A stretch of 64,000 nucleotides of DNA from Sphingomonadaceae bacterium (GTDB lineage: Bacteria > Pseudomonadota > Alphaproteobacteria > Sphingomonadales > Sphingomonadaceae): NCBI GenBank assembly GCA_030147805.1, contig JASBUR010000017.1, positions 91,858 through 155,857 on the forward strand, read 5' to 3'. Shown here piece after piece: positions 1-8,721 of this stretch. Each line of letters opens with the position of its first letter. Positions within the stretch are counted from its first letter, which is position 1. Position numbers and translations under genes: made by a program. The notes beneath the pieces are model-generated. The model was not told the origin of the DNA. It ran no database searches and saw only the letters and a program-made list of their open reading frames with translations.

Positions 1-2063
1 AAGTCGAAGTCGCAGCCGCTGGTGAACTTGGCGTCGACGTAGGAAACGCCGAGCGTGAAGTCGAGCCCGTCGGCCGGCGCGGCCTGCGCCTCGATCTCGA
101 TGCCCTGGTTGCGCGCATTGCCGGTGTTGACCGCGACCGAGGTGGTCGCCTGGCCCGGCACCGATGGCGGCAGCGACCGGGTCAGCTGTACCGCATCGAG
201 CTTGTTGTAGAAGATCGAGACCGCCATGCGGAGCGTGCCGTCGATCGCGTCCCATTTGGCGCCGAACTCGCCGCCTTTCGCCTGCTCCTCCTCGTAGCGG
301 ATGAGATTCTCGCCCGTGAGCGCGAGCGCCGTGAGGCCCCCGGTGCCGTTGAAGCCGCCGGGTTTGCGGCCCTCGGCATAGACGCCGTAGAGGAGCACGT
401 CGTCGCTGAGCTTGAAGTCGACGGTGACGCGCGGATCCCAGCCCTTCCACGTGCCCTTGGGCTGGCAGGCGATCGTGCCGGTCACGCCGACGCCGAAGGT
501 GCCGACGCGGCCCTGCTCGCCGGCGCAGAAGACGTTGGCGGCGGTCGTGCCGACCTTGTCGATCACCGTCTTGTCCTCGACGGCGTAGCGGATCTCGCCG
601 GTCACGGTCAGCCGGTCGGTCAGGTCGGCCGCCAGCAGGCCGAAGACCGCGCGATCCTCGATCGTCGAGAAGGCCGAATTGACGCTGCCGAGCGCCTCGC
701 CGGCGCGCGGATTGGCGAAGGTCAGGTCGACCGTCTGGAACTCCTGTTTGAAATAATAGACGCCCGCGAGGCCGCGGATGCGTGCATCGGCGGGGCTGGC
801 GACGCGGAATTCCTGGCTGAAGTCCTGCGTCTCGTCGCGGTTGGTGTTGGCGAAGGCGGGCTCGCTGGTGGCGTTCGCCGGCGACGGGAACAGGAAGAAG
901 AAGGCTTCCGAATGATCGGAGTCGGTGCCGAACAAATTGGTGTTGTCGCGGTAGCCGGTGAGGCTCGAGACCACCCACCCCGAGCCGCCGATATCCCAGT
1001 CGACGATACCCGAGAACAGGTATTGCTTGTTCTCGATGCCGTCGAACGCGGTGCCGTCGCGTACGCCGAAGGTGTTGACCGCCTGCGCATCGGTGTTGAG
1101 CCGCACGTTGTTCGGCTGCGAGCGGATCGCCCCGCAATAATATTGGTTGTTGTTGTTGCTCACCCCGTAAAGCGACGGCTGGGTGAGGGGGTTGCCGGTG
1201 CGGAACGCCAGCGAGCGGAAGCCCGGCCGGCAGTTGTTGTTCTCGGCACCGGTCAGGAAGATCGCCAGCGGGCCGTCATCGTCCTGCTGGTACGAGCCGC
1301 GGACGCGCACCTTGAGCGTATCGGTCGGCTCGGCCACCAGCGTGAGATAGGCGGACTTGGTTTCCTCGTCGCCGACCTTGCGTCCGGTCAGCTGATTCTC
1401 ATACTCGCCGCCATAGCTGTAGTAGCGCGCGCCGGCGCGGAAGCCGATGCGTTCGCCGATCGGCCCCGAAACCGATCCCGCCGCCTGATATTCATTATGC
1501 TCGGCGACCGTCGCGCGCGCCGAGACCGACAGCTCGTCGGTCGGATCCTTGGTGACATAGTTGATCGCGCCGGCGTAGGTGTTGCGCCCATAGAGCGCCG
1601 ACTGCGGCCCCTTGATGATCTCGACGCGCGCGATCGATTCGGGATCGAATCCCTGAATGTCGCCCTGATAATAGATGCCGTCGACGAAATAGGCAGCGCC
1701 GGTCTCGACGCCGAACTGCACGCCGGCGAGCACGTTGGACTGGCCGCGGATGACCGGGCGATCGGTCGAGCGGCCGAACGCCTGGCTGAAGCTGATGCCC
1801 GTCGCCTGCTTGGCGAAATCGTCGATCGAGTTGAGGCCGAGCGCGGTGATGCGCCGCTCCGAAAGCGCCGACACGGCGATCGGAGCATCGGACAGCGACT
1901 CCTCGATCTTGCGCGCCGTGACGACGATCTCCTCGATGCCGGTCTCGACGCTCGTGGTCTCGGCGTCCCCCGCCGCCGACCCGCGCGCCTCCTGCGCAAG
2001 CGTCATCGTCGGCAGCATCGTGGCAGCAGTGGCAGCAAGCAGGACAGCTTTGCGATGGGTCAT
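1..2063 (-). CDS. TonB-dependent receptor, 3' part outside window
   Basis: Outer-membrane gated channel for energised uptake of a bulky or scarce substrate. The frame is open for 687 codons from ATG at 2063 to the window edge. Residues 1-23 form a signal peptide, followed by a TonB-box-like EEIVVTA and a plug domain with GPQSALYGRNTYAGAINYV, the usual plug signature; the part read ends inside the beta-barrel. Two copies of the island palindrome lie 47-85 bases upstream of the start, so it is probably controlled with the rest of the island. A second receptor of the same family lies at 3323-5854. The substrate cannot be told from sequence. The C-terminal strands are missing only because the window ends. 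Confidence 0.93.
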   Translation of the reverse strand, partial: MTHRKAVLLAATAATMLPTMTLAQEARGSAAGDAETTSVETGIEEIVVTARKIEESLSDAPIAVSALSERRITALGLNSIDDFAKQATGISFSQAFGRSTDRPVIRGQSNVLAGVQFGVETGAAYFVDGIYYQGDIQGFDPESIARVEIIKGPQSALYGRNTYAGAINYVTKDPTDELSVSARATVAEHNEYQAAGSVSGPIGERIGFRAGARYYSYGGEYENQLTGRKVGDEETKSAYLTLVAEPTDTLKVRVRGSYQQDDDGPLAIFLTGAENNNCRPGFRSLAFRTGNPLTQPSLYGVSNNNNQYYCGAIRSQPNNVRLNTDAQAVNTFGVRDGTAFDGIENKQYLFSGIVDWDIGGSGWVVSSLTGYRDNTNLFGTDSDHSEAFFFLFPSPANATSEPAFANTNRDETQDFSQEFRVASPADARIRGLAGVYYFKQEFQTVDLTFANPRAGEALGSVNSAFSTIEDRAVFGLLAADLTDRLTVTGEIRYAVEDKTVIDKVGTTAANVFCAGEQGRVGTFGVGVTGTIACQPKGTWKGWDPRVTVDFKLSDDVLLYGVYAEGRKPGGFNGTGGLTALALTGENLIRYEEEQAKGGEFGAKWDAIDGTLRMAVSIFYNKLDAVQLTRSLPPSVPGQATTSVAVNTGNARNQGIEIEAQAAPADGLDFTLGVSYVDAKFTSGCDFD

Positions 2064-2109
2064 GATGGGTCCTCTCCCTCCGTTACGGTAAAAGTCCCAC
2101 GCGATTCAG

Positions 2110-2125
2110 ATTTGTCCAGACAAAT
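2110..2125. promoter_or_regulatory. Island palindrome, copy 1 (candidate operator)
   Basis: ATTTGTCCAGACAAAT, one mismatch from the perfect palindrome found at 14908. It lies upstream of the receptor gene starting at 2063, and its start is 22 bp from that of copy 2, about two helical turns, which suits side-by-side binding of two dimers. Confidence 0.6.
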
Positions 2126-2131
2126 ATGACA

Positions 2132-2147
2132 ATATGTCCGGACAACT
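2132..2147. promoter_or_regulatory. Island palindrome, copy 2 (candidate operator)
   Basis: ATATGTCCGGACAACT shares the perfect core TGTCCGGACA with copies 3 and 4. It forms a pair with copy 1 in front of the receptor gene. Confidence 0.6.
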
Positions 2148-2175
2148 TTAAGACTGTGTCGGCGCTGCAACGGAA

Positions 2176-2856
2176 TCACAACATTTTGGTGTTGCCGAGA
2201 TAGCTCGTCGCCAGAAGCAGCAGGTAGACCGCCCACACCCAGCGGCGCGTCCGGTCCATCGTTCGCCGCAGCGGCAATTCGGTCGCGTCGCTCGACCCCT
2301 CGGCGATCAGCCGTCCGAGCAGGGGGCCGACCGGCTTGAAGGCGATGTCGATCATGATCGCGGCGACGAAGATCAGCCCGAAGAGCAGCGCCTTCCAGGC
2401 AAGCCACGCCGGCGCGATCGGCGCGCCCGTCAGCACCGACGCGGCGCCGAGCCACAGATAGAAGGCGGTGATGACCAGCTTCAGCCGGAATTCGATCCGC
2501 CGGTCGCGCGCGGCACGCGGCGTCTGATCGTGCAGGTGTGCATCCCAGACCAGCCACAGCCAGCCGCCGCCGACCAGCCACGCGGCGCCAACGAGCAGGT
2601 CGGGCGCGTCCCACCAGCCGCCCAGGTCGGCGACCGAGAGCGACAGCGGCACCATCAGCGCCCAGGCGGTGCGCGGCACCATGTCGACGATCACCAGCAG
2701 GCGCAGCAGCGTCAGCCGTTCGGGCAGGCTGTAGCGGTCGCGCTTGCGGAAATGCTGGCCGAGCAGGAACACGCCGACGTCGGCGCCCAGCCACAGCACG
2801 AACAGCAGCAGGTGGACATAGACCAGCGTCGGGTAGAGCGCGGCGGCCGCGCTCAT
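2176..2856 (-). CDS. Small multi-pass membrane protein of unknown function (paralog of 9846-10517)
   Basis: 226 residues with about six hydrophobic segments. Segment 1 carries a His followed by WLGADVGVF; later there is LTGAP, and the end reads YLGNTKML. The same marks (LH, WLGGEWGVF, LTGAP, FLGATKPF) occur in the protein at 9846-10517, so the two are paralogs. The start overlaps the stop of the DUF1330 gene by four bases (ATGA), so the two are translated together. The membrane His could bind a metal or haem, as in CopD-like proteins, but that is only a guess. Longer reading through the upstream gene is ruled out by this coupled start. Confidence 0.75.
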   Translation of the reverse strand: MSAAAALYPTLVYVHLLLFVLWLGADVGVFLLGQHFRKRDRYSLPERLTLLRLLVIVDMVPRTAWALMVPLSLSVADLGGWWDAPDLLVGAAWLVGGGWLWLVWDAHLHDQTPRAARDRRIEFRLKLVITAFYLWLGAASVLTGAPIAPAWLAWKALLFGLIFVAAIMIDIAFKPVGPLLGRLIAEGSSDATELPLRRTMDRTRRWVWAVYLLLLATSYLGNTKML

Positions 2857-3173
2857 CCGGCGATCGCCTCGAAGATCGCGACGCTGAAATCGCCGGCGCC
2901 GTCGCGCAGCGGCTTTACCTGCCTCTGGTAGACGTCGTCGTTCCAGAAGGCCTCGGCGGCAGCGCGCGACGGGAACTGCGCCAGCACCGCGCTCTGGCCC
3001 GCGGGCCAGGCCTCGACGGGCAGCGCCGGCGGGCCGACGAACAGATATCGTCCGCCATATTTGGCGTAGAGGCCCGACGTGGCGAGCGCCTGGGTGTAGG
3101 CCGCCATTCGCGCGCGATCGGAGACGGTAGCCGTCACGAGCAGATAGGCGAGTCGATCGCGGCCGTCGGTCAT
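2853..3173 (-). CDS. DUF1330-type ferredoxin-like fold protein, cytoplasmic
   Basis: 106 residues starting MTDGRDRLAYLL; the start at 3173 was chosen because GGGGGGC precedes it and the family begins at the first strand. Family marks are DRARMAAY, SGLYAKYGGRYLF and AFWNDDVYQ. DUF1330 proteins are small dimeric alpha/beta barrels of mostly unknown role, often found beside catabolic genes. No signal peptide is seen, unlike the paralog at 12905-13384, which shares DRARM-AY, SGLYA-GG-Y and AFWN--VYQ. It is the first gene of a two-gene unit with the membrane protein downstream. Confidence 0.75.
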   Translation of the reverse strand: MTDGRDRLAYLLVTATVSDRARMAAYTQALATSGLYAKYGGRYLFVGPPALPVEAWPAGQSAVLAQFPSRAAAEAFWNDDVYQRQVKPLRDGAGDFSVAIFEAIAG

Positions 3174-3230
3174 CGAAGCCCCCCGTGTTGCGCGACTGCA
3201 ATATTTCACGCCAAAAGCCAGATGTCAAAA

Positions 3231-3246
3231 ATTTGTCCGGACAACT
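3231..3246. promoter_or_regulatory. Island palindrome, copy 3 (candidate operator)
   Basis: ATTTGTCCGGACAACT, with a perfect 12-bp core TTGTCCGGACAA. It lies in the divergent promoter region between the DUF1330 gene (start 3173) and the receptor gene (start 3323) and could control both. Confidence 0.65.
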
Positions 3247-3322
3247 GTCGTCGTTTGAGCTACGACTCGCCTGAGGGAGTGGCGCGCCGGACGGCGCAGC
3301 GAGGCGACGCGAGGAGGGTGAG

Positions 3323-5854
3323 ATGTCCAGACTCGGAACGATTCTGTCGACGACGGCGCTGATGGCGCTGACCATGGCAAGTGCGGCACGGGCGCAGACC
3401 GCCGAGCCGGACGCGCCGAGCGGCATCGGCGAAACCGGACTCGAGGAGATTGTCGTCACCGCGCAGCGCCGTTCGCAGAATCTCCAGGAGATTCCGATCG
3501 CAGTGAGCGCCTTTTCCGCCGCCGAACTCGAGAACCGCGGCGTCACCGAGACGCTCGACTTGATCCAATATGTCCCCAACCTGTTCGGGTCGAACAACAC
3601 CGGGCTCGGCTCGGCGAACGCCTATTATCTGCGCGGCCTCGGCAGCACCGAGACCGTCGCGACCTTCGACCCGCCGGTCGCGACCTATATCGACGACATC
3701 TACATCAGCCGGCAGAACGCTAATAATTTCGGCTTCTTCGACATCGAGCGCATCGAGGTGCTGCGCGGGCCGCAGGGGACGCTGTTCGGGCGCAACACCA
3801 CCGGCGGCGCCGTCAACCTGATCCTCAAGCGTCCCGGCGACACGCTCGGCGGCTTCGCCGAGTTCGGCTACGGCCGCTTCGACAAATATATGGTGCGGGG
3901 ATCGCTCGACGTGCCGTTCGGCCCGGGCATCGCGGTCAAGCTGTCGGGCTATTATCAGGACGACGACGGCTACGCGAAGAACTCGACGACTGGCGAGCGG
4001 CTCAACGACAGTGACGGCGCCGGGCTGCGCGGCGCGGCACGGTTCGAGATCAGCGAGGCGATCAGCTGGAACGTCTCGGCCGCCTTTATCCGCTCCGACG
4101 GCGAGAATCTTCCCAATTTCGACTGCGATCCGGCCAATCCGACGCGGTGCAAGGGTCGCTTCGTCACCACCGGTCTGCGCGAGACGGTCGCCAGCGGCAG
4201 CCAGTTCGCGCCGCTGGTCATTTCCGGCCGCAAGGCGAACTACGAGCTCGAAAACCAGACCGACAGCCTGCTGCTGACCTCGAACTTCGAGTTCAAGGGC
4301 GAGCATCACACGCTCAACCTCATCACCGGCGTGCTCAACCTCAAGCAGCAATATGCGCTCGATTTCTTCGACGGCCGCGCCGGCCCCAATCTGTCGGTGC
4401 CGACGCCGGTGGTGCGCGGATTCACGCGCGGCGGCTTCACCATTCTCAACGACGCCAAGCACGAGCAGTTCACCCAAGAGATCAAGCTCACCGGCGAGCT
4501 GTTCGGCGGCTTCGTCGACTATGTCGCCGGCCTCTACTTCTACGACGAGAGCAACCGGACCGACTTCGCGGACGTGTTTTCGATCTTCACCGGCGCGCCG
4601 GGCGGCACGCCGCTGCTGCTCGCCGACCGAACGCTCGACAACGATACCGAGGCCTCGGCGGGCTATCTGCAGGCAGACGTCAACGTCACCGACCAGGTGA
4701 CGTTGACCGCCGGCGTGCGGTACACCGACGAGGAGAAGAGCTTCGAGCTGTTCGACAACCGGGCGGCCTGCCAGGCCACGCCGCTGCCAGCCACCTGCCT
4801 CGACAGCCGCAATCTGGTCGCGGGCAACGGCCGGGCGATTCCGACCGACCAGAGCACCGACCTGTGGACGCCGCGTTTCGCCGCGACCTTCGAGCCCAAC
4901 GACGACCTGCTGTTCTTCGCCAGCGCGACGCGCGGCTTCAAGTCGGGCGGCTGGAACGCGCGCGGGACGGCGGCGAGCCAGCTGCTGCCGTTCGGGCCCG
5001 AGACGGTGTGGAGCTACGAGGCCGGCTTCAAGTCCGACTGGCTCGACAACCGGCTGCGCTTCAACCTGACCGGCTTCTTCCTCGACGTCTCCGACCTGCA
5101 GACGCCGTCGGCGCTGGTCGCGCCGACCGGCGCGATCACCTTCATCACCCGCAACTTCGCCGACTATGAGAACAAGGGACTCGAGGCCGAGCTCAACTTC
5201 ATCCCGCTCGACGGCCTCAACCTCTACGTCAACGCTGGCTTCCAGGACGACAAGTACAAGATCAACCGCGGCGCGCCGGCGCTCGACGAGTTCGGCATCC
5301 AGTCGGTGGCGGCGCAGCAGGCCGCCTGTCTCGCGCAACGGGCCGCCGGACAGGTGCCCGGCGCGCCGAACACCGCCGCGGCCGGCCAGCCGGTCAACAA
5401 CGCGCCCGCCTGCGCCGCGGGCATCGTGACCGCCAACGGCAGCATCTCCGAGCCGGTACGCAGCCCCGATCTCACGCTGTCGGCCGGGGCGACCTATGAT
5501 TTCGCGCTGCCGAGCGCCGGCATCGTGCTGAGCCCGTCGGTCAACGTATCCTACCAGTCGAAGGTCGAGACGGGCACCGCCAACCTCACCTTCTACAACG
5601 CGCCGGTGACCGGCTCGAACGGCACCTTCCCCGCCAATCCGTTCGGCACCGGCGACTATCTGACCGGTTCGCTGGCGAAGGCGCATGCGCTCGTCAACGC
5701 CGGGCTCGCGATGCGCACCGACGACGGCGCCTGGCTGGTGTCGGTCGAGTGCGAGAATTGCTTCAGCAAGACCTACACCCAGTCGACGCTCGGCAATTTC
5801 CGCTACATCAATCAGCCGGGAACCTGGATGATCCGGGCGCGGACCAAATTCTGA
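3323..5854 (+). CDS. TonB-dependent receptor
   Basis: Complete outer-membrane receptor of 843 residues. Residues 1-24 are a signal peptide ending AARAQ; EEIVVTAQRR near residue 42 is the TonB-box region; the plug carries GPQGTLFGRNTTGGAVNL near 145-165; the barrel ends in MIRARTKF with the terminal Phe used by the BAM machinery. The length is normal for the large receptor group common in sphingomonads. GAGGAGGGTGAG lies before the ATG. The MFS gene follows 45 bases after the stop, so the outer- and inner-membrane steps of uptake are probably co-transcribed. The substrate is not predictable. Confidence 0.96.
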   Translation: MSRLGTILSTTALMALTMASAARAQTAEPDAPSGIGETGLEEIVVTAQRRSQNLQEIPIAVSAFSAAELENRGVTETLDLIQYVPNLFGSNNTGLGSANAYYLRGLGSTETVATFDPPVATYIDDIYISRQNANNFGFFDIERIEVLRGPQGTLFGRNTTGGAVNLILKRPGDTLGGFAEFGYGRFDKYMVRGSLDVPFGPGIAVKLSGYYQDDDGYAKNSTTGERLNDSDGAGLRGAARFEISEAISWNVSAAFIRSDGENLPNFDCDPANPTRCKGRFVTTGLRETVASGSQFAPLVISGRKANYELENQTDSLLLTSNFEFKGEHHTLNLITGVLNLKQQYALDFFDGRAGPNLSVPTPVVRGFTRGGFTILNDAKHEQFTQEIKLTGELFGGFVDYVAGLYFYDESNRTDFADVFSIFTGAPGGTPLLLADRTLDNDTEASAGYLQADVNVTDQVTLTAGVRYTDEEKSFELFDNRAACQATPLPATCLDSRNLVAGNGRAIPTDQSTDLWTPRFAATFEPNDDLLFFASATRGFKSGGWNARGTAASQLLPFGPETVWSYEAGFKSDWLDNRLRFNLTGFFLDVSDLQTPSALVAPTGAITFITRNFADYENKGLEAELNFIPLDGLNLYVNAGFQDDKYKINRGAPALDEFGIQSVAAQQAACLAQRAAGQVPGAPNTAAAGQPVNNAPACAAGIVTANGSISEPVRSPDLTLSAGATYDFALPSAGIVLSPSVNVSYQSKVETGTANLTFYNAPVTGSNGTFPANPFGTGDYLTGSLAKAHALVNAGLAMRTDDGAWLVSVECENCFSKTYTQSTLGNFRYINQPGTWMIRARTKF

Positions 5855-5899
5855 TGCGGTCGGGCGGGTATCGCGCATGGTGATCGACAGGAGGGCCGA

Positions 5900-7153
5900 T
5901 TGAGTCAGAATGCGGACGCGTCCGAATTCCGCCGCGGCTGGCCGGTGCTGCTGGCGTCGCTGCTCGGCGTGGCCTGCGGCGCCTCGCCGATCCCGTTCAA
6001 CTCGATCGGCTTCTTCATGGGGCCGCTCAATGCCGAGTTCGGCTGGTCGTTCCGCGACATCAGCCTGGGCGTCACCATCTTCGGCATCACTGCCTCGCTG
6101 CTGGCGCCGGTCTATGGCGCGATGGCCGATCGCTTCGGGGTGCGCCCGGTGGCGCTGCTGTCGCTGCTCGCCTTCGCGCTGAGCTTCGCCGCCTTCGCGC
6201 TGATGCCGCCTTCGCTGACGTCCTTCTATCTGCTCTGGCTGGTGGTCGGCCTCGTCGGGATCGGTTCGACGCCGGTCACCTGGTCGCGCGCCGTCAATCT
6301 GTGGTTCTTCAAGAGCCGCGGGCTGGCGCTGGGCATCATGCTGCTCGGCACCAGCCTCGCCGCGATCGTCGTTCCGGTGCTCACCGTCTGGGCGATCGAG
6401 AATTACGGTTGGCGCGGCGCCTATCCGACCCTGTCGCTGCTGCCGCTGCTGGTCGGCCTGCCCGTCGCCTACCTGCTGTTCCGCGAGCCGCGCGACGACG
6501 AACGGCCCCGGGGCGTCGCCTCGGTCGGCAAGGCGGTCGGCCTGACGCTGGCGCAGGCGCTGCGCGACCGGCGCTTCTGGACGATCTGGCTGTCGATCGC
6601 CTGCGTCGCCATCGCCTATGGCGGCGCGCATCTCCACATGCCCGAGATCGTCAAGATGCACGGCTTCGCGCCCGAACGCGCCGCCGGCATCATGCAGATG
6701 GTCGGCGTGTCGATCCTGGCCGGGCGGCTGATCACCGGCTTCCTGATCGACCGTTTCTGGGCGCCGATGATCTGCTTCCCGATCCTGCTGCTGCCGGCGA
6801 TCGCGATGTGGCTGCTGATGGGGACCGGGACCGCCTATGACGCGATGCTGCTCGCCGCCTTCCTGCTCGGCTTTGCCGCCGGCGCCGAATCGGACCTCAT
6901 CGCCTATCTCGCCAGCCGCTATTTCGGGATGGCCAATTACGGCAAGATCTACGGCATGCTCTACATGCCGTTCGGCCTCGGATCGGCGATCTCGCCGGCG
7001 CTCTACGGCATGGTCCGCGACCGCACCGGCAGCTACGACGCGATCCTGTTCGCCGCGATGGGCTTCTTCGCGGTCGGCGCGCTGCTGTTGCTGACGCTCG
7101 GCCGCTACCCCGAGAACCACGTCGCGGCCGACGCGCTGCCGCAGGGCGCCTGA
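5900..7153 (+). CDS. MFS transporter
   Basis: 417 residues with twelve predicted membrane segments in two halves. Start is TTG at 5900, supported by GGAGGG eight bases upstream. The loop between segments 2 and 3 reads GAMADRFGVRPV, the MFS motif GxxxDRxGxR. It resembles the oxalate/formate and monocarboxylate branch of the superfamily, but the substrate cannot be fixed. It lies between a receptor and an FAD-linked oxidase whose start is one base after its stop, so it probably brings the island substrate, or its product in the periplasm, into the cytoplasm. Confidence 0.9.
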   Translation: MSQNADASEFRRGWPVLLASLLGVACGASPIPFNSIGFFMGPLNAEFGWSFRDISLGVTIFGITASLLAPVYGAMADRFGVRPVALLSLLAFALSFAAFALMPPSLTSFYLLWLVVGLVGIGSTPVTWSRAVNLWFFKSRGLALGIMLLGTSLAAIVVPVLTVWAIENYGWRGAYPTLSLLPLLVGLPVAYLLFREPRDDERPRGVASVGKAVGLTLAQALRDRRFWTIWLSIACVAIAYGGAHLHMPEIVKMHGFAPERAAGIMQMVGVSILAGRLITGFLIDRFWAPMICFPILLLPAIAMWLLMGTGTAYDAMLLAAFLLGFAAGAESDLIAYLASRYFGMANYGKIYGMLYMPFGLGSAISPALYGMVRDRTGSYDAILFAAMGFFAVGALLLLTLGRYPENHVAADALPQGA

Positions 7154-7154
7154 G

Positions 7155-8714
7155 GTGGCGACGCGCCCCCGGTCCGGCGACCCGCTGGCGGCGCTGATCG
7201 GCGCGGCAGGTTGCGGCGCGGTGCGCACCGACGATGACGCCTGCGCCTTCTACACGCAGGACGTGTTCACCCGGGGGCCGCGCGCGCTCGCCGTGGTCCG
7301 CCCCCCCGACAAGGCGGCGCTGGCGCGCACCGTCGCGGCCGCCACGTCGCACGGGCTGGCGGTCAGCGTCCGCGGCGGCGGCATGAGCTATACCTCGGGC
7401 TATGTGCCGCGCGACGCCGGTGCGGTGCTGATCGACCTGTCGGCGATGGACGGGGTGCTCGCCGTCGACGAGACCGACATGACGGTCACCGTCGAGGCCG
7501 GTTGCACCTGGGCGGCGCTTCACGCCGTGCTGAAGCCGCTCGGGCTGCGCACGCCCTTCTGGGGCACGCTGTCGGGCCTCTATGCCACGGTGGGCGGCGG
7601 CATGAGCCAGAACGGGCTGTTCTGGGGGGGACGCCACGGCACCGCGGTCGACAGTGCGCTGTCGTTCGAGGTCGTGCTCGCCGACGGCACGCTGATGAAG
7701 ACGGGGCCGGACTTCTTCCGGCCCTATGGTCCCGACCTCACCGGGCTGTTCGCCGCCGACACCGGCGCGCTCGGCATCAAGGCCAGCGTCACGCTCAGGC
7801 TGATGCGCGAGGCCACCGCTTTCGCCTATGGCAGCTTCGCCTTCGACCGCCACGACCAGTTGCTCGCCGCGATGAGCGAGATCGCGCGCGAGGGCCTCGC
7901 GAGCGAATGCTTCGGCTTCGACCCCTATCTTCAGGCGCAGCGCATGAAGCGCGAAAGCCTGGCCAAGGACGCCCGGGCGCTGCTGGGGGTGATGAAGGCG
8001 CAGGGCTCGTTCTGGAAGGCGGTCAGGGAAGGCGCCAAGGTGGTCGCCGCGGGGCGTTCCTTCCTCGACGATGTGCCGTTCAGCTGCCACGTCATCTGCG
8101 AGGGACGGCACCAGGGGGCGGTCGATGCGGACCTTGCCGCCATCGAGCGCATCGTCGCTGCCAACGGCGGCCGCGCCGTCGAGAACACGATTCCGAAGGT
8201 GCTCCGTGCCAATCCGTTCGGGCCGGTCAATTCGATGCTCGGCCCCGAGGGCGAGCGCTGGGTGCCGGTACACGGCCTGCTGCCGCATTCGAAGGGGGCG
8301 GCGACGATCGATGCGCTCGTGGCACTCTACGAAGCGAACAGCGCCGCGATGGAGGCCGAGGGCGTCGGCGCCGGCTATATGTTCGCGGTCGTCGGCACGA
8401 CGGGGCTGCTGATCGAGCCAGTGTTCTTCTGGCCGGACGCGATTGAAGAGCTTCACCGGCGCGCGGTCGAACCCGCGCATCTCGCCAGGCTGAAGGGGTT
8501 TGCCGCCAATCCGCCAGCGCGGGCGCTGGTCGAGCGTCTGCGGCGCGGCGTCATCGACATCTTCAGGCAGCAGGGGGCCGCGCATTTGCAGATCGGTCGC
8601 ACCTACCCTTATCTCGACGGGCTCGATCCGCGCGCCCGCGCGCTCGTCGCCGCGCTGAAGGATCATCTCGATCCGCACCACCGGATCAGTCCGGGCAACC
8701 TTGGGATCGATTGA
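7155..8714 (+). CDS. FAD-linked oxidase / dehydrogenase (PCMH-type FAD domain)
   Basis: 519 residues from GTG at 7155. The N-terminal half is an FAD-binding PCMH fold: VVRPPDKAALARTV, SVRGGGMSYTSGY around residue 73, VTVEAGCTW, and GGGMSQNGLFWGGRHGTA. The C-terminus ends HHRISPGNLG, as in lactate dehydrogenase (cytochrome) and vanillyl-alcohol-oxidase relatives. Such enzymes oxidise alcohols, hydroxy acids or phenolic side chains. It is one base from the MFS gene and nearly touches the nitrilase-like gene, so it is in a tight operon. Substrate unknown. Confidence 0.9.
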   Translation: MATRPRSGDPLAALIGAAGCGAVRTDDDACAFYTQDVFTRGPRALAVVRPPDKAALARTVAAATSHGLAVSVRGGGMSYTSGYVPRDAGAVLIDLSAMDGVLAVDETDMTVTVEAGCTWAALHAVLKPLGLRTPFWGTLSGLYATVGGGMSQNGLFWGGRHGTAVDSALSFEVVLADGTLMKTGPDFFRPYGPDLTGLFAADTGALGIKASVTLRLMREATAFAYGSFAFDRHDQLLAAMSEIAREGLASECFGFDPYLQAQRMKRESLAKDARALLGVMKAQGSFWKAVREGAKVVAAGRSFLDDVPFSCHVICEGRHQGAVDADLAAIERIVAANGGRAVENTIPKVLRANPFGPVNSMLGPEGERWVPVHGLLPHSKGAATIDALVALYEANSAAMEAEGVGAGYMFAVVGTTGLLIEPVFFWPDAIEELHRRAVEPAHLARLKGFAANPPARALVERLRRGVIDIFRQQGAAHLQIGRTYPYLDGLDPRARALVAALKDHLDPHHRISPGNLGID

Positions 8715-8721
8715 GGCATGG

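Noticed and set aside
912..2129. Plus-strand open frame of 405 codons antisense to the first receptor
   Set aside because: Arg/Asp-rich shadow; the minus strand shows plug and TonB-box motifs.
3260..7228. Very long open frame (1322 codons) on the minus strand across the receptor and MFS genes
   Set aside because: It is His/Arg/Glu-rich, has no domain and lies antisense to two certain genes. High-GC DNA gives such open frames by codon bias.
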